Source of the DNA: Bacillus sp. SORGH_AS_0510
GTDB lineage: Bacteria; Bacillota; Bacilli; Bacillales; Cytobacillaceae
Length of the DNA: 64,000 nucleotides
NCBI RefSeq assembly: GCF_030818775.1
Contig: NZ_JAUTAU010000001.1
Location: 3,972,001 to 4,036,000, forward strand
Reading direction: 5' to 3'
How positions within the stretch are numbered: position 1 is the stretch's first letter; the number at the start of each line of letters is the position of its first letter. Below the pieces are notes generated by a model. The model saw only the letters and a list, made by a program, of their open reading frames with translations, searched no databases and had not been told where the DNA came from. The position numbers and the translations under genes were made by a program. Below are positions 33,662 to 42,102 of this stretch, one piece after another.

Positions 33662-35062
33662 CTAGCCAACACGTTTTTTCGATGAAGGTTGAAGGGATTC
33701 TTTTTTATGGAATCCTTTCAAATAATACACAGCAACTAATAGAATTAAAAACAAAGGTCCGATTACAAGCGCAATTCGAGTATCAGGATTATATGCCATC
33801 AGCCCTATAACAAATGCTAAAAACGCTAAGGCAATATAAGAGGTATAAGGGAAGAAAGGCACCTTATATTTTAATGATTTTACCTCACTTTGTTTTAACG
33901 TTTTACGGTAACGAAGTTGTGATAGAAGGATAATCGCCCAAGTCCAAATAGCTCCGAACGTTGCAATGCTTGTTACCCAAGTAAAGACCTTAGCTGGAAC
34001 GATATAATTTAAAACAACTCCGATTAGCAAAGCACCAGCAGATGCTAGGACAGCAGTGCCAGGAACGCCAGTTTTTGTAATTTTACCAAAGTTCTTTGGC
34101 GCTTCACCATGTTCAGCAAGGTTAAACAACATTCTTGCTGTACTGAAAATGCCACTATTACAAGACGAAAGAGCAGCTGTAAGTACAACGAAGTTAATAA
34201 TTCCAGCCGCACCTGGAATTCCAATCTTCTCAAATGTAAGAACGAACGGACTTCCTTTTGTGCCAATCTCTTCCCAAGGGTAGATAGACATGATAACAAA
34301 CAAAGCACCTACGTAAAAAATAAGAATACGCCAGAACACAGAATCAATTGCTCTTGCAAGAGATTTTTCTGGGTTTTTTACTTCACCTGCAGTAACACCG
34401 ATCATTTCTATTCCAAGATACGCAAACATAACCATTTGTAATGAAAGCAATACACCTTTAATTCCATTTGGGAACAAACCGCCATGCTGCCATAAATTAT
34501 GAATACCAGTAGCAATTCCGCCATTTCCTAATCCGAAGAAGATCATCCCTGCTCCGACAACAATCATGGCAAGTATCGTAACAATTTTTATGAGAGCAAA
34601 CCAAAATTCAAGTTCTCCATAGGCTTTTACTGCTAAGAAATTAACCGTAGCCATGATGACAAGTGCTGCTAACGCCCATATCCAGCGTGGAACATCTGGA
34701 TACCAGTATTCCATATAAATTCCAACAGCTGTGATTTCTGCCATACAAGTGACTATCCATAAGAACCAATAATTCCACCCTGTAATGTAGCCAGCAAGAG
34801 GTCCTAAATAATCGCGAGCATATTTACTAAAGGAACCGGCTACTGGCTTTTGAATAGCCATTTCCCCAAGTGCTCTCATAATAAAAAACATGATTAAACC
34901 ACTAAATGCATAACCAAGCAGTATCCCTGGTCCAGCCATTTTAATCGCTGTCGCAGACCCAAGAAATAAACCAACCCCAATAGCTGCCCCTAAAGACATT
35001 AACGTTATATGTCTTTCTTCTAATCCGCGATGAAGTTCTTTCCCATGAGTGTTATTACTCAT
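33662..35062 (-). CDS. Amino acid permease, AlaP/YtnA-like
   Basis: A 466-residue APC-superfamily permease with 12 membrane helices and a strong GGGGAGG site. The signature GLEERHITLMSLGAAIGVGLFLGS is at about 13-36, followed by GPGILLGYAFSG and LGEMAIQKPVAGSFSKYA. It resembles B. subtilis AlaP (YtnA) and D-Ala/D-Ser/Gly permeases of the AAT branch. It is transcribed divergently from an AdeR-like activator next to ald and alr, so alanine (L or D) is the likely substrate. A cre site in the promoter region suggests CcpA repression. Confidence 0.87.
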   Translation of the reverse strand: MSNNTHGKELHRGLEERHITLMSLGAAIGVGLFLGSATAIKMAGPGILLGYAFSGLIMFFIMRALGEMAIQKPVAGSFSKYARDYLGPLAGYITGWNYWFLWIVTCMAEITAVGIYMEYWYPDVPRWIWALAALVIMATVNFLAVKAYGELEFWFALIKIVTILAMIVVGAGMIFFGLGNGGIATGIHNLWQHGGLFPNGIKGVLLSLQMVMFAYLGIEMIGVTAGEVKNPEKSLARAIDSVFWRILIFYVGALFVIMSIYPWEEIGTKGSPFVLTFEKIGIPGAAGIINFVVLTAALSSCNSGIFSTARMLFNLAEHGEAPKNFGKITKTGVPGTAVLASAGALLIGVVLNYIVPAKVFTWVTSIATFGAIWTWAIILLSQLRYRKTLKQSEVKSLKYKVPFFPYTSYIALAFLAFVIGLMAYNPDTRIALVIGPLFLILLVAVYYLKGFHKKESLQPSSKKRVG

Positions 35063-35221
35063 ACCATAACCTCCCCTTGATGATCAAACCTCTAATCTCC
35101 CATTATCCACTTTGTTAAAACACACAACCAATTACTAATAAACTTTCTTAAAATAAAAATAATACTATTATTTCGTAGAAAAATCATTATTTATTTAGCT
35201 CTAAACCTCCTTTTGAGAATG

Positions 35222-35235
35222 TGTTAGCGCTTACA
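35222..35235 (-). promoter_or_regulatory. cre (CcpA) site upstream of the alanine permease gene
   Basis: TGTTAGCGCTTACA fits the consensus TGwnAnCGnTnwCA at every fixed position. It lies 160 bases upstream of the permease start in the divergent intergenic region. Confidence 0.7.
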
Positions 35236-35312
35236 AATTAGTTTTCACGAAGATAAAAACTATTGTGAAAAATACTTGAAATTATCTTAACATTTTTGTG
35301 AACAAAGTTTTT

Positions 35313-35345
35313 TGTAGAAAAACGAGAAATTTCTACATTTTTTTT
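35313..35345 (+). terminator. Terminator-like hairpin in the adeR leader
   Basis: TGTAGAAA pairs with TTTCTACA around a 9-base loop, followed by eight T, 73 bases before the adeR start. No plus-strand gene ends here, so it may be an attenuator of adeR or insulate it. Confidence 0.5.
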
Positions 35346-35418
35346 GTAAAATTAAACAAAGGAAAAAATATTTGCGTAAACAGCTGACCATTTTTCATAT
35401 ATCTTGGAGGAAAAGAGT

Positions 35419-36657
35419 TTGAACACAAGACATCATGATCCATTTAAAATAGCCTTTGAAACCCTCGATGAATTTGCTGATATCATTAGTCAAGTTCTTC
35501 AGTGTCCAATCACCATTGAAGATGCAAATCACCGTCTTCTTGCCTATAGTACACATGACGAACGGACAGATCCTGCTAGAATATCTACCATTATTGGCCG
35601 TAGGGTACCTGAGAAAGTAATTAATCAATTATGGAAGGAAGGGACCATTCCCGCCCTACTAAAAACGGATGAACCAATCCGTGTTAAAAGCATGAACGAT
35701 ATTGGTCTTGGGGACCGAGTGGCTATTTCCATTTGGAAACAGAATGAAGTATTAGGATTTATTTGGGCCATTGAGATTGATAAAACCTTAACAGATGAGG
35801 ACTTTACATTATTAAAAAAAGCTGCAGATGCTGTAAAGAACAAACTTCTTCAGCTTCAAACCAGAAAAAATAAAAAAGAAGAACGCTCACAGGAATTTTT
35901 CTGGAAACTATTAACTGGTCACTTAACAAATAAAGAAGAAATAATCCAACACTTCCAAGCATTGCAAATTACTCCTCCATCCAGCTTTGCTGTGTTTGTT
36001 TTTCAGTTCCAACAAAACATCACTAATAAAGAAGAACATGATATCTCCTATCTATTAAAAACAGCTCAGCAAATGCAAATCGTATTAAATACGATTGACT
36101 GCAATCATCTAATCTTGTTGGTACAAGCATCTTATATTGAGAATCCATTTGAAGAGCTTGACAACTTTGCAAAAAACATTGTTTTAAAAATGAAAGATCG
36201 TTTTGGAATGAAGAACATCAATCCTGTCTACAGTAGTATCTACTCCGACTATCAAAAAATTGGTAAAGCATATAAAGAAGCATTGCATGTTATATCCATT
36301 AAAGAAAAATTCCCAAGTGAAACAAATGATATCTTCAGTTATCAAAGACTAGGTATTTATCAACTGTTTGAGATGATCCAAATGAAAAGAAAAGATGAAG
36401 ATTATGAAAACTACGCTTTAAAGAGGCTCCAAGAATATGACCTTAAACATAAAAGTAATCTTATTGAAACGTTAGAAGTCTTTTTAAATAAGGACTCTAA
36501 CATTAATGATGCAGCCAAAGAATTAAATGTCCATGCAAACACGCTAAATTACCGGCTCAAGCGCATTACCGAAATTGGTGAAGTTAATTTCAAGGACCCT
36601 AATCAAAAAATGATTCTTTATATTGATTTAAAGTTGGCAAAATACCAGGGGATTTGA
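35419..36657 (+). CDS. adeR: PucR-family activator of alanine dehydrogenase (AdeR-like)
   Basis: A 412-residue regulator with TTG start eight bases after GGAGG. It has an N-terminal sensory region (about 1-130, DPFKIAFETLDEFADIISQVLQ; YSTHDERTDPARISTIIGR), a GGDEF-like middle region of the CdaR type, and a C-terminal PucR helix-turn-helix (LEVFLNKDSNINDAAKELNV, then HANTLNYRLKRI). B. subtilis AdeR activates ald, and this gene directly precedes ald. It probably responds to alanine. Confidence 0.88.
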   Translation: MNTRHHDPFKIAFETLDEFADIISQVLQCPITIEDANHRLLAYSTHDERTDPARISTIIGRRVPEKVINQLWKEGTIPALLKTDEPIRVKSMNDIGLGDRVAISIWKQNEVLGFIWAIEIDKTLTDEDFTLLKKAADAVKNKLLQLQTRKNKKEERSQEFFWKLLTGHLTNKEEIIQHFQALQITPPSSFAVFVFQFQQNITNKEEHDISYLLKTAQQMQIVLNTIDCNHLILLVQASYIENPFEELDNFAKNIVLKMKDRFGMKNINPVYSSIYSDYQKIGKAYKEALHVISIKEKFPSETNDIFSYQRLGIYQLFEMIQMKRKDEDYENYALKRLQEYDLKHKSNLIETLEVFLNKDSNINDAAKELNVHANTLNYRLKRITEIGEVNFKDPNQKMILYIDLKLAKYQGI

Positions 36658-36706
36658 ACATTTTGTGAAAATCCCCAAAAAGAATGAAAATCTTTCTCCT
36701 TTCTAA

Positions 36707-36724
36707 ACAAAGAAATTCTTTTGT
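36707..36724 (+). promoter_or_regulatory. Candidate AdeR-binding inverted repeat in the ald promoter region
   Basis: ACAAAGAAATTCTTTTGT is an imperfect inverted repeat about 65 bases upstream of the ald start, just before a TATACT that may be the -10. Binding by AdeR is inference. Confidence 0.35.
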
Positions 36725-36787
36725 AAACGTTTTATACTTTAGCCATAGCAAGTCAAACAATAGTTTTTTAGGGGAGGAAATAAAATT

Positions 36788-37921
36788 ATGTTTATTGGGG
36801 TTCCTAAGGAAATTAAAAATAATGAAAATCGTGTAGCGCTTACTCCAGCTGGGGTTGTTTCATTTTTAAATGCTGGTCATAAAGTTTTAATTGAAAAAGA
36901 TGCTGGAATTGGAAGCGGTTTCACTAATGAAGATTATGCCAAAGCTGGTGCTGAAATTATCGAAACAGCTGAACAAGTTTGGACAACTTCAGACATGATC
37001 ATGAAGGTTAAAGAGCCTTTATCAAGCGAATACAAGTACTTCCGTCAAGGATTAGTCTTATTTACTTATTTACACCTTGCAGCAGAGCCTGCATTAGCTG
37101 AAGCATTAAAGCAATCTGGCGTTATTGCAATTGCTTATGAAACAGTATCAGTTAACAGAACTCTTCCACTTCTAACTCCTATGAGTGAAGTAGCAGGACG
37201 TATGGCTGCTCAAATTGGTGCACAGTTCTTACAAAAAAATAATGGCGGACAAGGAATTCTTCTTGCAGGTGTGCCAGGAGTTAATCGTGGTAAAGTTACC
37301 ATTGTTGGTGGTGGTATCGTTGGTACAAACGCAGCTAAAATGGCAATCGGTCTAGGTGCTGATGTAACTATCATCGATTTAAGTGCGGACCGTCTCCGTC
37401 AACTTGATGATATCTTTGGAAATCAAATCAAAACATTAATGTCAAATCCTTTCAATATCGCTGAGGCTGTTGCTGAAGCTGACCTTTTAATTGGTGCGGT
37501 TTTAATTCCTGGAGCAAAAGCGCCTAAGCTTGTAACTGAGGAAATGGTTATGGCTATGAAGCCTGGTTCCGTAATTGTCGATGTAGCTATCGACCAAGGT
37601 GGAATCGTCGAATCAATCGATCATGTAACAACACATGATAACCCAACATTTGTTAAGCACGGTGTAGTACATTATTCTGTTGCTAACATGCCTGGAGCAG
37701 TTCCAAGAACTTCTACAATTGCTCTAACAAACGTTACAGTACCATATGCATTACAGATTGCTAACAAAGGGGTATTCAAAGCTATTTCTGAAAATGCTGC
37801 ATTATTGCTTGGTGTGAACGTGGCTAATGGTGAAATCACTTACGAAGCAGTAGCAAAAGATCTTGGCTATAACTATGTACCAGTAGAAAAAGCTTTAGAA
37901 AAAGAACTAGCAGCTAACTAA
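36788..37921 (+). CDS. ald: Alanine dehydrogenase
   Basis: A 377-residue NAD-dependent enzyme that converts L-alanine to pyruvate, ammonia and NADH. Start ATG after GGGGAGG. Family motifs are [23 protein letters not shown], the catalytic Lys in [12 protein letters not shown] and His in [10 protein letters not shown]. The Rossmann motif is [17 protein letters not shown] (about 170-187), followed by VDVAIDQGG. Length and ends are standard. It is encoded downstream of adeR and upstream of alr, so alanine entering through the permease can be catabolised; in Bacillus ald also supports sporulation. Confidence 0.97.
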   Translation: MFIGVPKEIKNNENRVALTPAGVVSFLNAGHKVLIEKDAGIGSGFTNEDYAKAGAEIIETAEQVWTTSDMIMKVKEPLSSEYKYFRQGLVLFTYLHLAAEPALAEALKQSGVIAIAYETVSVNRTLPLLTPMSEVAGRMAAQIGAQFLQKNNGGQGILLAGVPGVNRGKVTIVGGGIVGTNAAKMAIGLGADVTIIDLSADRLRQLDDIFGNQIKTLMSNPFNIAEAVAEADLLIGAVLIPGAKAPKLVTEEMVMAMKPGSVIVDVAIDQGGIVESIDHVTTHDNPTFVKHGVVHYSVANMPGAVPRTSTIALTNVTVPYALQIANKGVFKAISENAALLLGVNVANGEITYEAVAKDLGYNYVPVEKALEKELAAN

Positions 37922-37929
37922 TAGTACTC

Positions 37930-37965
37930 ATCCCCTCAAGAAGTTTCTTGAGGGGATTTTTCTTT
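37930..37965 (+). terminator. Terminator between ald and alr
   Basis: ATCCCCTCAAG pairs with CTTGAGGGGAT followed by TTTTCTTT. It lies only about 20 bases before the alr start, so alr expression depends on partial read-through or its own promoter. Confidence 0.8.
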
Positions 37966-37980
37966 AAGGGGATGGTCTAG

Positions 37981-39162
37981 ATGCAGCAACATAGTTACCG
38001 TGATACTTGGGCCGAAATTTCACTTGACCATATTCAAGAAAATATGACCCAGTTTAGACAATTTGTACAACAGCATTCTAAATTAATGGCAGTCGTGAAA
38101 GCAGATGGATATGGTCATGGGGCAATAGAAGTCGCAAAGGCATCCATTTTAGCAGGTGCGGACTATTTAGGGGTTGCCTTATTAGATGAAGCCATCCAGC
38201 TGAGAAAGGCTGGGATATCCACACCTATTCTCATTCTCGGTTATACACCTCCACGCTCTGTCAGAGAGGCCATTTTGGCCAATATTACCTTAACCGTATT
38301 TGACCATGATGTTTTGGACGAAGTTATTGTCCAATCGTCTCAATTATGTAAAACTGCTACTGTTCATGTAAAAGTTGATACCGGTATGTCCAGAATTGGC
38401 GTAAGCTCCCCTATCGAAGTAGTGAGACTTGCCAAAAAAGCACTTGCTGCTAAATCCATCTATCTTGAAGGGATATTTACCCATTTTGCTCATGCGGACA
38501 GTGAAGATCCATCATACACGTATGAACAATTCAGCAAGTTTCAATCTATTGTGGAATATCTGGTTAGTAAAAATATACATGTGCCAATTAAGCATTGTTG
38601 CAACAGCGCAGCTACAATGAATTTTCCAGAAATGCATCTGGATATGGTTAGAATCGGGATAGCCATGTACGGATTATCCCCAGACAAATCATTAAAAAAT
38701 CATTCAATTCACCTTAAGCAAGCAATGAGTTTTAAAACAAGAATTGCTGCAATCAAAAATGTTGAAACCTCTCAGCCCATTAGCTATGGATGTACTTTTA
38801 AACCGGATAAAGATAGCAAGATTGCCACTCTCCCAGTTGGTTATGCTGATGGCCTATCCCGACTCCTGTCTAATAAGGGAAAAGTTCTAATTGGCGAACA
38901 TTTTGCTCAAATTACAGGGCGAGTGTGTATGGACCAAACTATGATTGATGTATCGGGTGTAGATAATTGTTTAGTCGGTGATGAAGTTACCATTTTTGGG
39001 GCTAATCATTCCTCCTTTCAATCTGTAGATCACCTGGCAGATTGGATGGGCACTATTAATTATGAAGTCGTTTGTTTAATTGGGAAACGTGTACCAAGAG
39101 TGTATTTGTTAACAGATACACTAAATTTAGAACTAGAAGAAATTAGATGTCTTGTAAACTAA
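37981..39162 (+). CDS. alr: Alanine racemase
   Basis: A 393-residue PLP enzyme that interconverts L- and D-alanine. Start ATG with AAGGGG upstream. The PLP lysine is in MAVVKADGYGHGA (about 38-45). DTGMSRIG, HCCNSAATM and RIGIAMYGLSP follow, and the catalytic Tyr region lies in the C-terminal beta domain (SYGCTFKP, GRVCMDQTMIDVS). Placed with ald and an alanine permease, it may mainly serve D-alanine catabolism, with another alr elsewhere for cell-wall synthesis (inference). Confidence 0.95.
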   Translation: MQQHSYRDTWAEISLDHIQENMTQFRQFVQQHSKLMAVVKADGYGHGAIEVAKASILAGADYLGVALLDEAIQLRKAGISTPILILGYTPPRSVREAILANITLTVFDHDVLDEVIVQSSQLCKTATVHVKVDTGMSRIGVSSPIEVVRLAKKALAAKSIYLEGIFTHFAHADSEDPSYTYEQFSKFQSIVEYLVSKNIHVPIKHCCNSAATMNFPEMHLDMVRIGIAMYGLSPDKSLKNHSIHLKQAMSFKTRIAAIKNVETSQPISYGCTFKPDKDSKIATLPVGYADGLSRLLSNKGKVLIGEHFAQITGRVCMDQTMIDVSGVDNCLVGDEVTIFGANHSSFQSVDHLADWMGTINYEVVCLIGKRVPRVYLLTDTLNLELEEIRCLVN

Positions 39163-39199
39163 AAAATAACCCCTCTTCTAACACAAGAGGGGTTATTTC
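39163..39199 (+). terminator. Terminator of alr
   Basis: AAATAACCCCTCTT pairs with AAGAGGGGTTATTT. Confidence 0.9.
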
Positions 39200-39329
39200 A
39201 ATATATGTGTAATTTTTTTATTAAAGGGAATAACAATTTTAGAAAACCCAGCTATGATCTGTTCTGCATAAATTCTGCACATTTTAGTAATAAGATGATT
39301 ATGTAATAATGTTTAAGGAGGTAATGATA

Positions 39330-39923
39330 GTGAAAAAACGTACTGTACTATTTCTTTTTACCGTGATTTCAGCTATCCTTTTAGCGGCGTGTACCAATGA
39401 CACTGGGAAAACAAATATGAATCAAGGTGAGAAAAAAACAGAACAAGAAAAGAATTCAAGTAATATGAACCATGAAGGTATGGAAGGCATGAATCATTCA
39501 AGTACTGGTGAAGTACCAAAAGATTTAAAAGAAGCCGACAATCCAACCTTTAAGGTTGGAAGTCATGCAATAATTCACGCAGACCATATGGAAGGAATGG
39601 ATGGTGCAGAAGCAACCATTGTAGGGGCTTATGATACTACTGTTTATACAATTTCTTATACACCGACAACTGGTGGAGACAAAGTGACAAATCATAAATG
39701 GATTATACATGAAGAAATTAAAGACGCTGGTGACAAGCCCTACAATCCAGGGGATGAAATTACAGTAGAGGCAGATCATATGAAGGGGATGAAGGGTGCG
39801 ACTGCTGTAATTGATTCAGCCCAAGAAACAACAGTTTATATGGTTGATTACACACCGACAACTGGTGGAGACAAAGTGACAAATCATAAATGGGTAACAG
39901 AAGGCGAACTTTCAGCTAAGTAA
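39330..39923 (+). CDS. YdhK-like lipoprotein with two DUF1541 repeats
   Basis: A 197-residue lipoprotein; GTG start seven bases after AAGGAGG is preferred to the upstream ATG. The signal peptide ends at LLAAC. A Met/His/Glu-rich linker (MNHEGMEGMNHSS) suggests copper binding. Two DUF1541 modules follow, each beginning with a HADHMEGM-like or EADHMKGM segment and ending in YTPTTGGDKVTNHKW; the shared segment is almost identical, pointing to recent internal duplication. B. subtilis YdhK is related. It lies next to, and converges on, a two-component system, which may sense envelope metal stress (inference). Confidence 0.85.
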   Translation: MKKRTVLFLFTVISAILLAACTNDTGKTNMNQGEKKTEQEKNSSNMNHEGMEGMNHSSTGEVPKDLKEADNPTFKVGSHAIIHADHMEGMDGAEATIVGAYDTTVYTISYTPTTGGDKVTNHKWIIHEEIKDAGDKPYNPGDEITVEADHMKGMKGATAVIDSAQETTVYMVDYTPTTGGDKVTNHKWVTEGELSAK

Positions 39924-39938
39924 TAATTGTAAAAGTTT

Positions 39939-39974
39939 AAGGAATAGCCCTTACATATTTGGCTATTCCTTTTT
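39939..39974 (+). terminator. Convergent terminator
   Basis: AAGGAATAGCC pairs with GGCTATTCCTT, then TTTC; it separates the lipoprotein gene from the kinase gene. Confidence 0.85.
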
Positions 39975-39976
39975 CA

Positions 39977-41353
39977 CTATAACTTATTTAAATTTCCATT
40001 ATTAATTGGTAAAAGTAACTCTACATTGGTTCCTGATCCTTCTTCACTTTTTATTTTAATGTCACCTTTGTGTAAGTTTATAATACTTTTAGCAATATTG
40101 AGACCTAATCCAGAACCTCCAGTTTCCCGGCTTCTTGCTTTATCTACTCGATAAAATCGTTCAAAAATATTTTCTATCTCATCCTTTGGTATTCCAATTC
40201 CATAATCTTTTATATCGATAATTGCATATTGCTGATTCTTTTTAATGAAGACTTCAATTCTGTCATTGCTATATTTAATTGCATTATCAAGCAAAATGAT
40301 GATGACCTGCTTAATCTTTAATTCATCTGCACGAATGATGATTGGAATTTCCTCATAATCTAATGTTATTTCCCGCTTATAAACATCTTTTAGTTGTTTT
40401 AAAATATCTTTGCATAAATTAATCAAATTAACTTCGTTTATTTCTAATACATTTTCTTTCTCCAATGTGGCTAATTCTAAAAAAGTTTCAGTCATTTTTT
40501 GTATCCTGGTTGCCTCTGAATGAATGGCTATAATAGCTTCTTCCGCCATTTCTTTATTATCTAATCCGTGTCTCCTTAGAAGATTAGCATAGCTCTTAAT
40601 GACTGTTAATGGTGTCTTTAATTCATGTGATGCATCCGAAACAAACTGTTTTTGTCTTTCCATATTTATTAGAAGCCTATTAATCATACGATTAAATGTT
40701 CTCGCCAACGTTTGGAGTTCATCTTTTGTCTTATTTTGAACGGTAATGGTCTTAGGAACACCGCTTTTTTCTATTTCCTCCATCGTTTTAATCATATTAG
40801 AAATCGGTCTCATAATCATATTAGCTAGCCATCTTCCTCCCAACAAAGATAATAAAGCAGCTAATACCGTACCAATAATTAGGATTGCCCTAAGCATTTC
40901 TTTTCTGGCTTCTAGCCCTCGTAAACGTTCACCCATTTCCAAAGTTTTAGTTCCATTATTAAATGGTACACGAACAATTAACACTTCCTCTTCCCCATGT
41001 TCAGTAGAAATCAAACGGGTATTTGCTTGTTTTATTAAGGTATGATTTCCTTTCATTTTTTTTGAAAGGAACTTGTCATTTGTCACCTCATAAATCAACT
41101 TATTCTGTTGATCGATAATTCGAATATAGGAATGTTCTGTTAAATAGTCTTCTAATTCACCTTTCAACAGATTTGATGGTTGGGTTGTATTAATTTCTTT
41201 TAGGATATCCCCTGCTTTTTGAAAAAGGATATCTTTTTCCATATTTACTGTTGTTTTCATAAATAATAAAAACACAACGAAATTTATAAGAATTAATATA
41301 CACAGCATCCAAGTCGTCGTTAATAAATTAATTTTTGTTGTGATCTTCATCAT
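39977..41353 (-). CDS. Membrane sensor histidine kinase (ArlS/CusS-like)
   Basis: A 458-residue kinase with two membrane segments (about 8-34 and 150-172) flanking an extracellular domain of about 115 residues. A HAMP domain (MIRPISNMIKTMEEIEKSG) follows. The phosphoacceptor His is in SDASHELKTPLTVIKSYANLL (about 240). The ATPase has N, G1 and G2 boxes (LDNAIKYS, DYGIGIP, GSGLGLNIA). Its start overlaps the end of the response regulator gene by 26 bases, so they are one operon. The signal is unknown; neighbours suggest envelope or metal stress. Confidence 0.92.
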   Translation of the reverse strand: MMKITTKINLLTTTWMLCILILINFVVFLLFMKTTVNMEKDILFQKAGDILKEINTTQPSNLLKGELEDYLTEHSYIRIIDQQNKLIYEVTNDKFLSKKMKGNHTLIKQANTRLISTEHGEEEVLIVRVPFNNGTKTLEMGERLRGLEARKEMLRAILIIGTVLAALLSLLGGRWLANMIMRPISNMIKTMEEIEKSGVPKTITVQNKTKDELQTLARTFNRMINRLLINMERQKQFVSDASHELKTPLTVIKSYANLLRRHGLDNKEMAEEAIIAIHSEATRIQKMTETFLELATLEKENVLEINEVNLINLCKDILKQLKDVYKREITLDYEEIPIIIRADELKIKQVIIILLDNAIKYSNDRIEVFIKKNQQYAIIDIKDYGIGIPKDEIENIFERFYRVDKARSRETGGSGLGLNIAKSIINLHKGDIKIKSEEGSGTNVELLLPINNGNLNKL

Positions 41354-42044
41354 TAATCTCCCTTATGGTAAAACCAATTCCTCTTATAGTAGTAATTAAT
41401 TGAGTAGGGAAGTCTTCATCAATTTTTTTTCTAAGATGTCTAATAAAAACATCAATTACATTCGTTTCACCCTCATATTCATATCCCCAAACCTTAAGAA
41501 TAATGTTATCTCGTGTAACCACTTTATTTTTATTGATTACTAGATACACTAAGAAATCATATTCCTTTGGTGTTAATGTAATAGATTTTCTTCCTCTTTT
41601 TACTTCTCTAGTTTCTGTGTTTATGACTAGATCGTCCACTGTCAAAATGGAATTCTCATCGTTGGATTCTCCATTTTTAGGAGTATTTCGAAGGCATGCA
41701 CGTATTCGCGCTAGTAATTCTTCTATTTCAAACGGTTTTGTGACATAGTCATTCGCTCCCTGATCCAATCCCGCTACTTTATCAAAAGTAGTATTTCTTG
41801 CTGTTAGAAGAATGACGGGCGTATTACAGTTTTCCTTCCTTAATCTTCTTAAAACATCTATCCCACTTAACCCAGGCAACATTACATCCAACAAAATCAA
41901 GTCCACTTTCGATTGCAAGGCGGTTTCCAATCCTGCCTTCCCATCATGTTCCACTGTTACTTGATAACCCTCATACTCTAATTCCACTTTTAACACGCGC
42001 GCAATCTGAACTTCATCTTCAATGACAAGAATATGTGTACTCAT
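41328..42044 (-). CDS. OmpR-family response regulator
   Basis: A 238-residue regulator with a receiver domain (acidic IEDE, phosphoacceptor in LILLDVMLPGLSG at about Asp 54, Lys in YVTKPFE) and a winged-helix DNA-binding domain (LTPKEYDFLVYL; FIRHLRKKI). It partners the overlapping histidine kinase. Likely targets are the neighbouring envelope genes, but no operator repeats were identified. Confidence 0.94.
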   Translation of the reverse strand: MSTHILVIEDEVQIARVLKVELEYEGYQVTVEHDGKAGLETALQSKVDLILLDVMLPGLSGIDVLRRLRKENCNTPVILLTARNTTFDKVAGLDQGANDYVTKPFEIEELLARIRACLRNTPKNGESNDENSILTVDDLVINTETREVKRGRKSITLTPKEYDFLVYLVINKNKVVTRDNIILKVWGYEYEGETNVIDVFIRHLRKKIDEDFPTQLITTIRGIGFTIREINDEDHNKN

Positions 42045-42102
42045 CTACACTCATCCCTTCTAACCAATAGTCAATAAACCCCTTTGTTACCTTCATTTCC
42101 GC

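Noticed and set aside
36724..36737. TGTAAACGTTTTAT as a second cre site at the ald promoter
   Set aside because: The last two positions differ from the invariant CA, so it does not meet the consensus.
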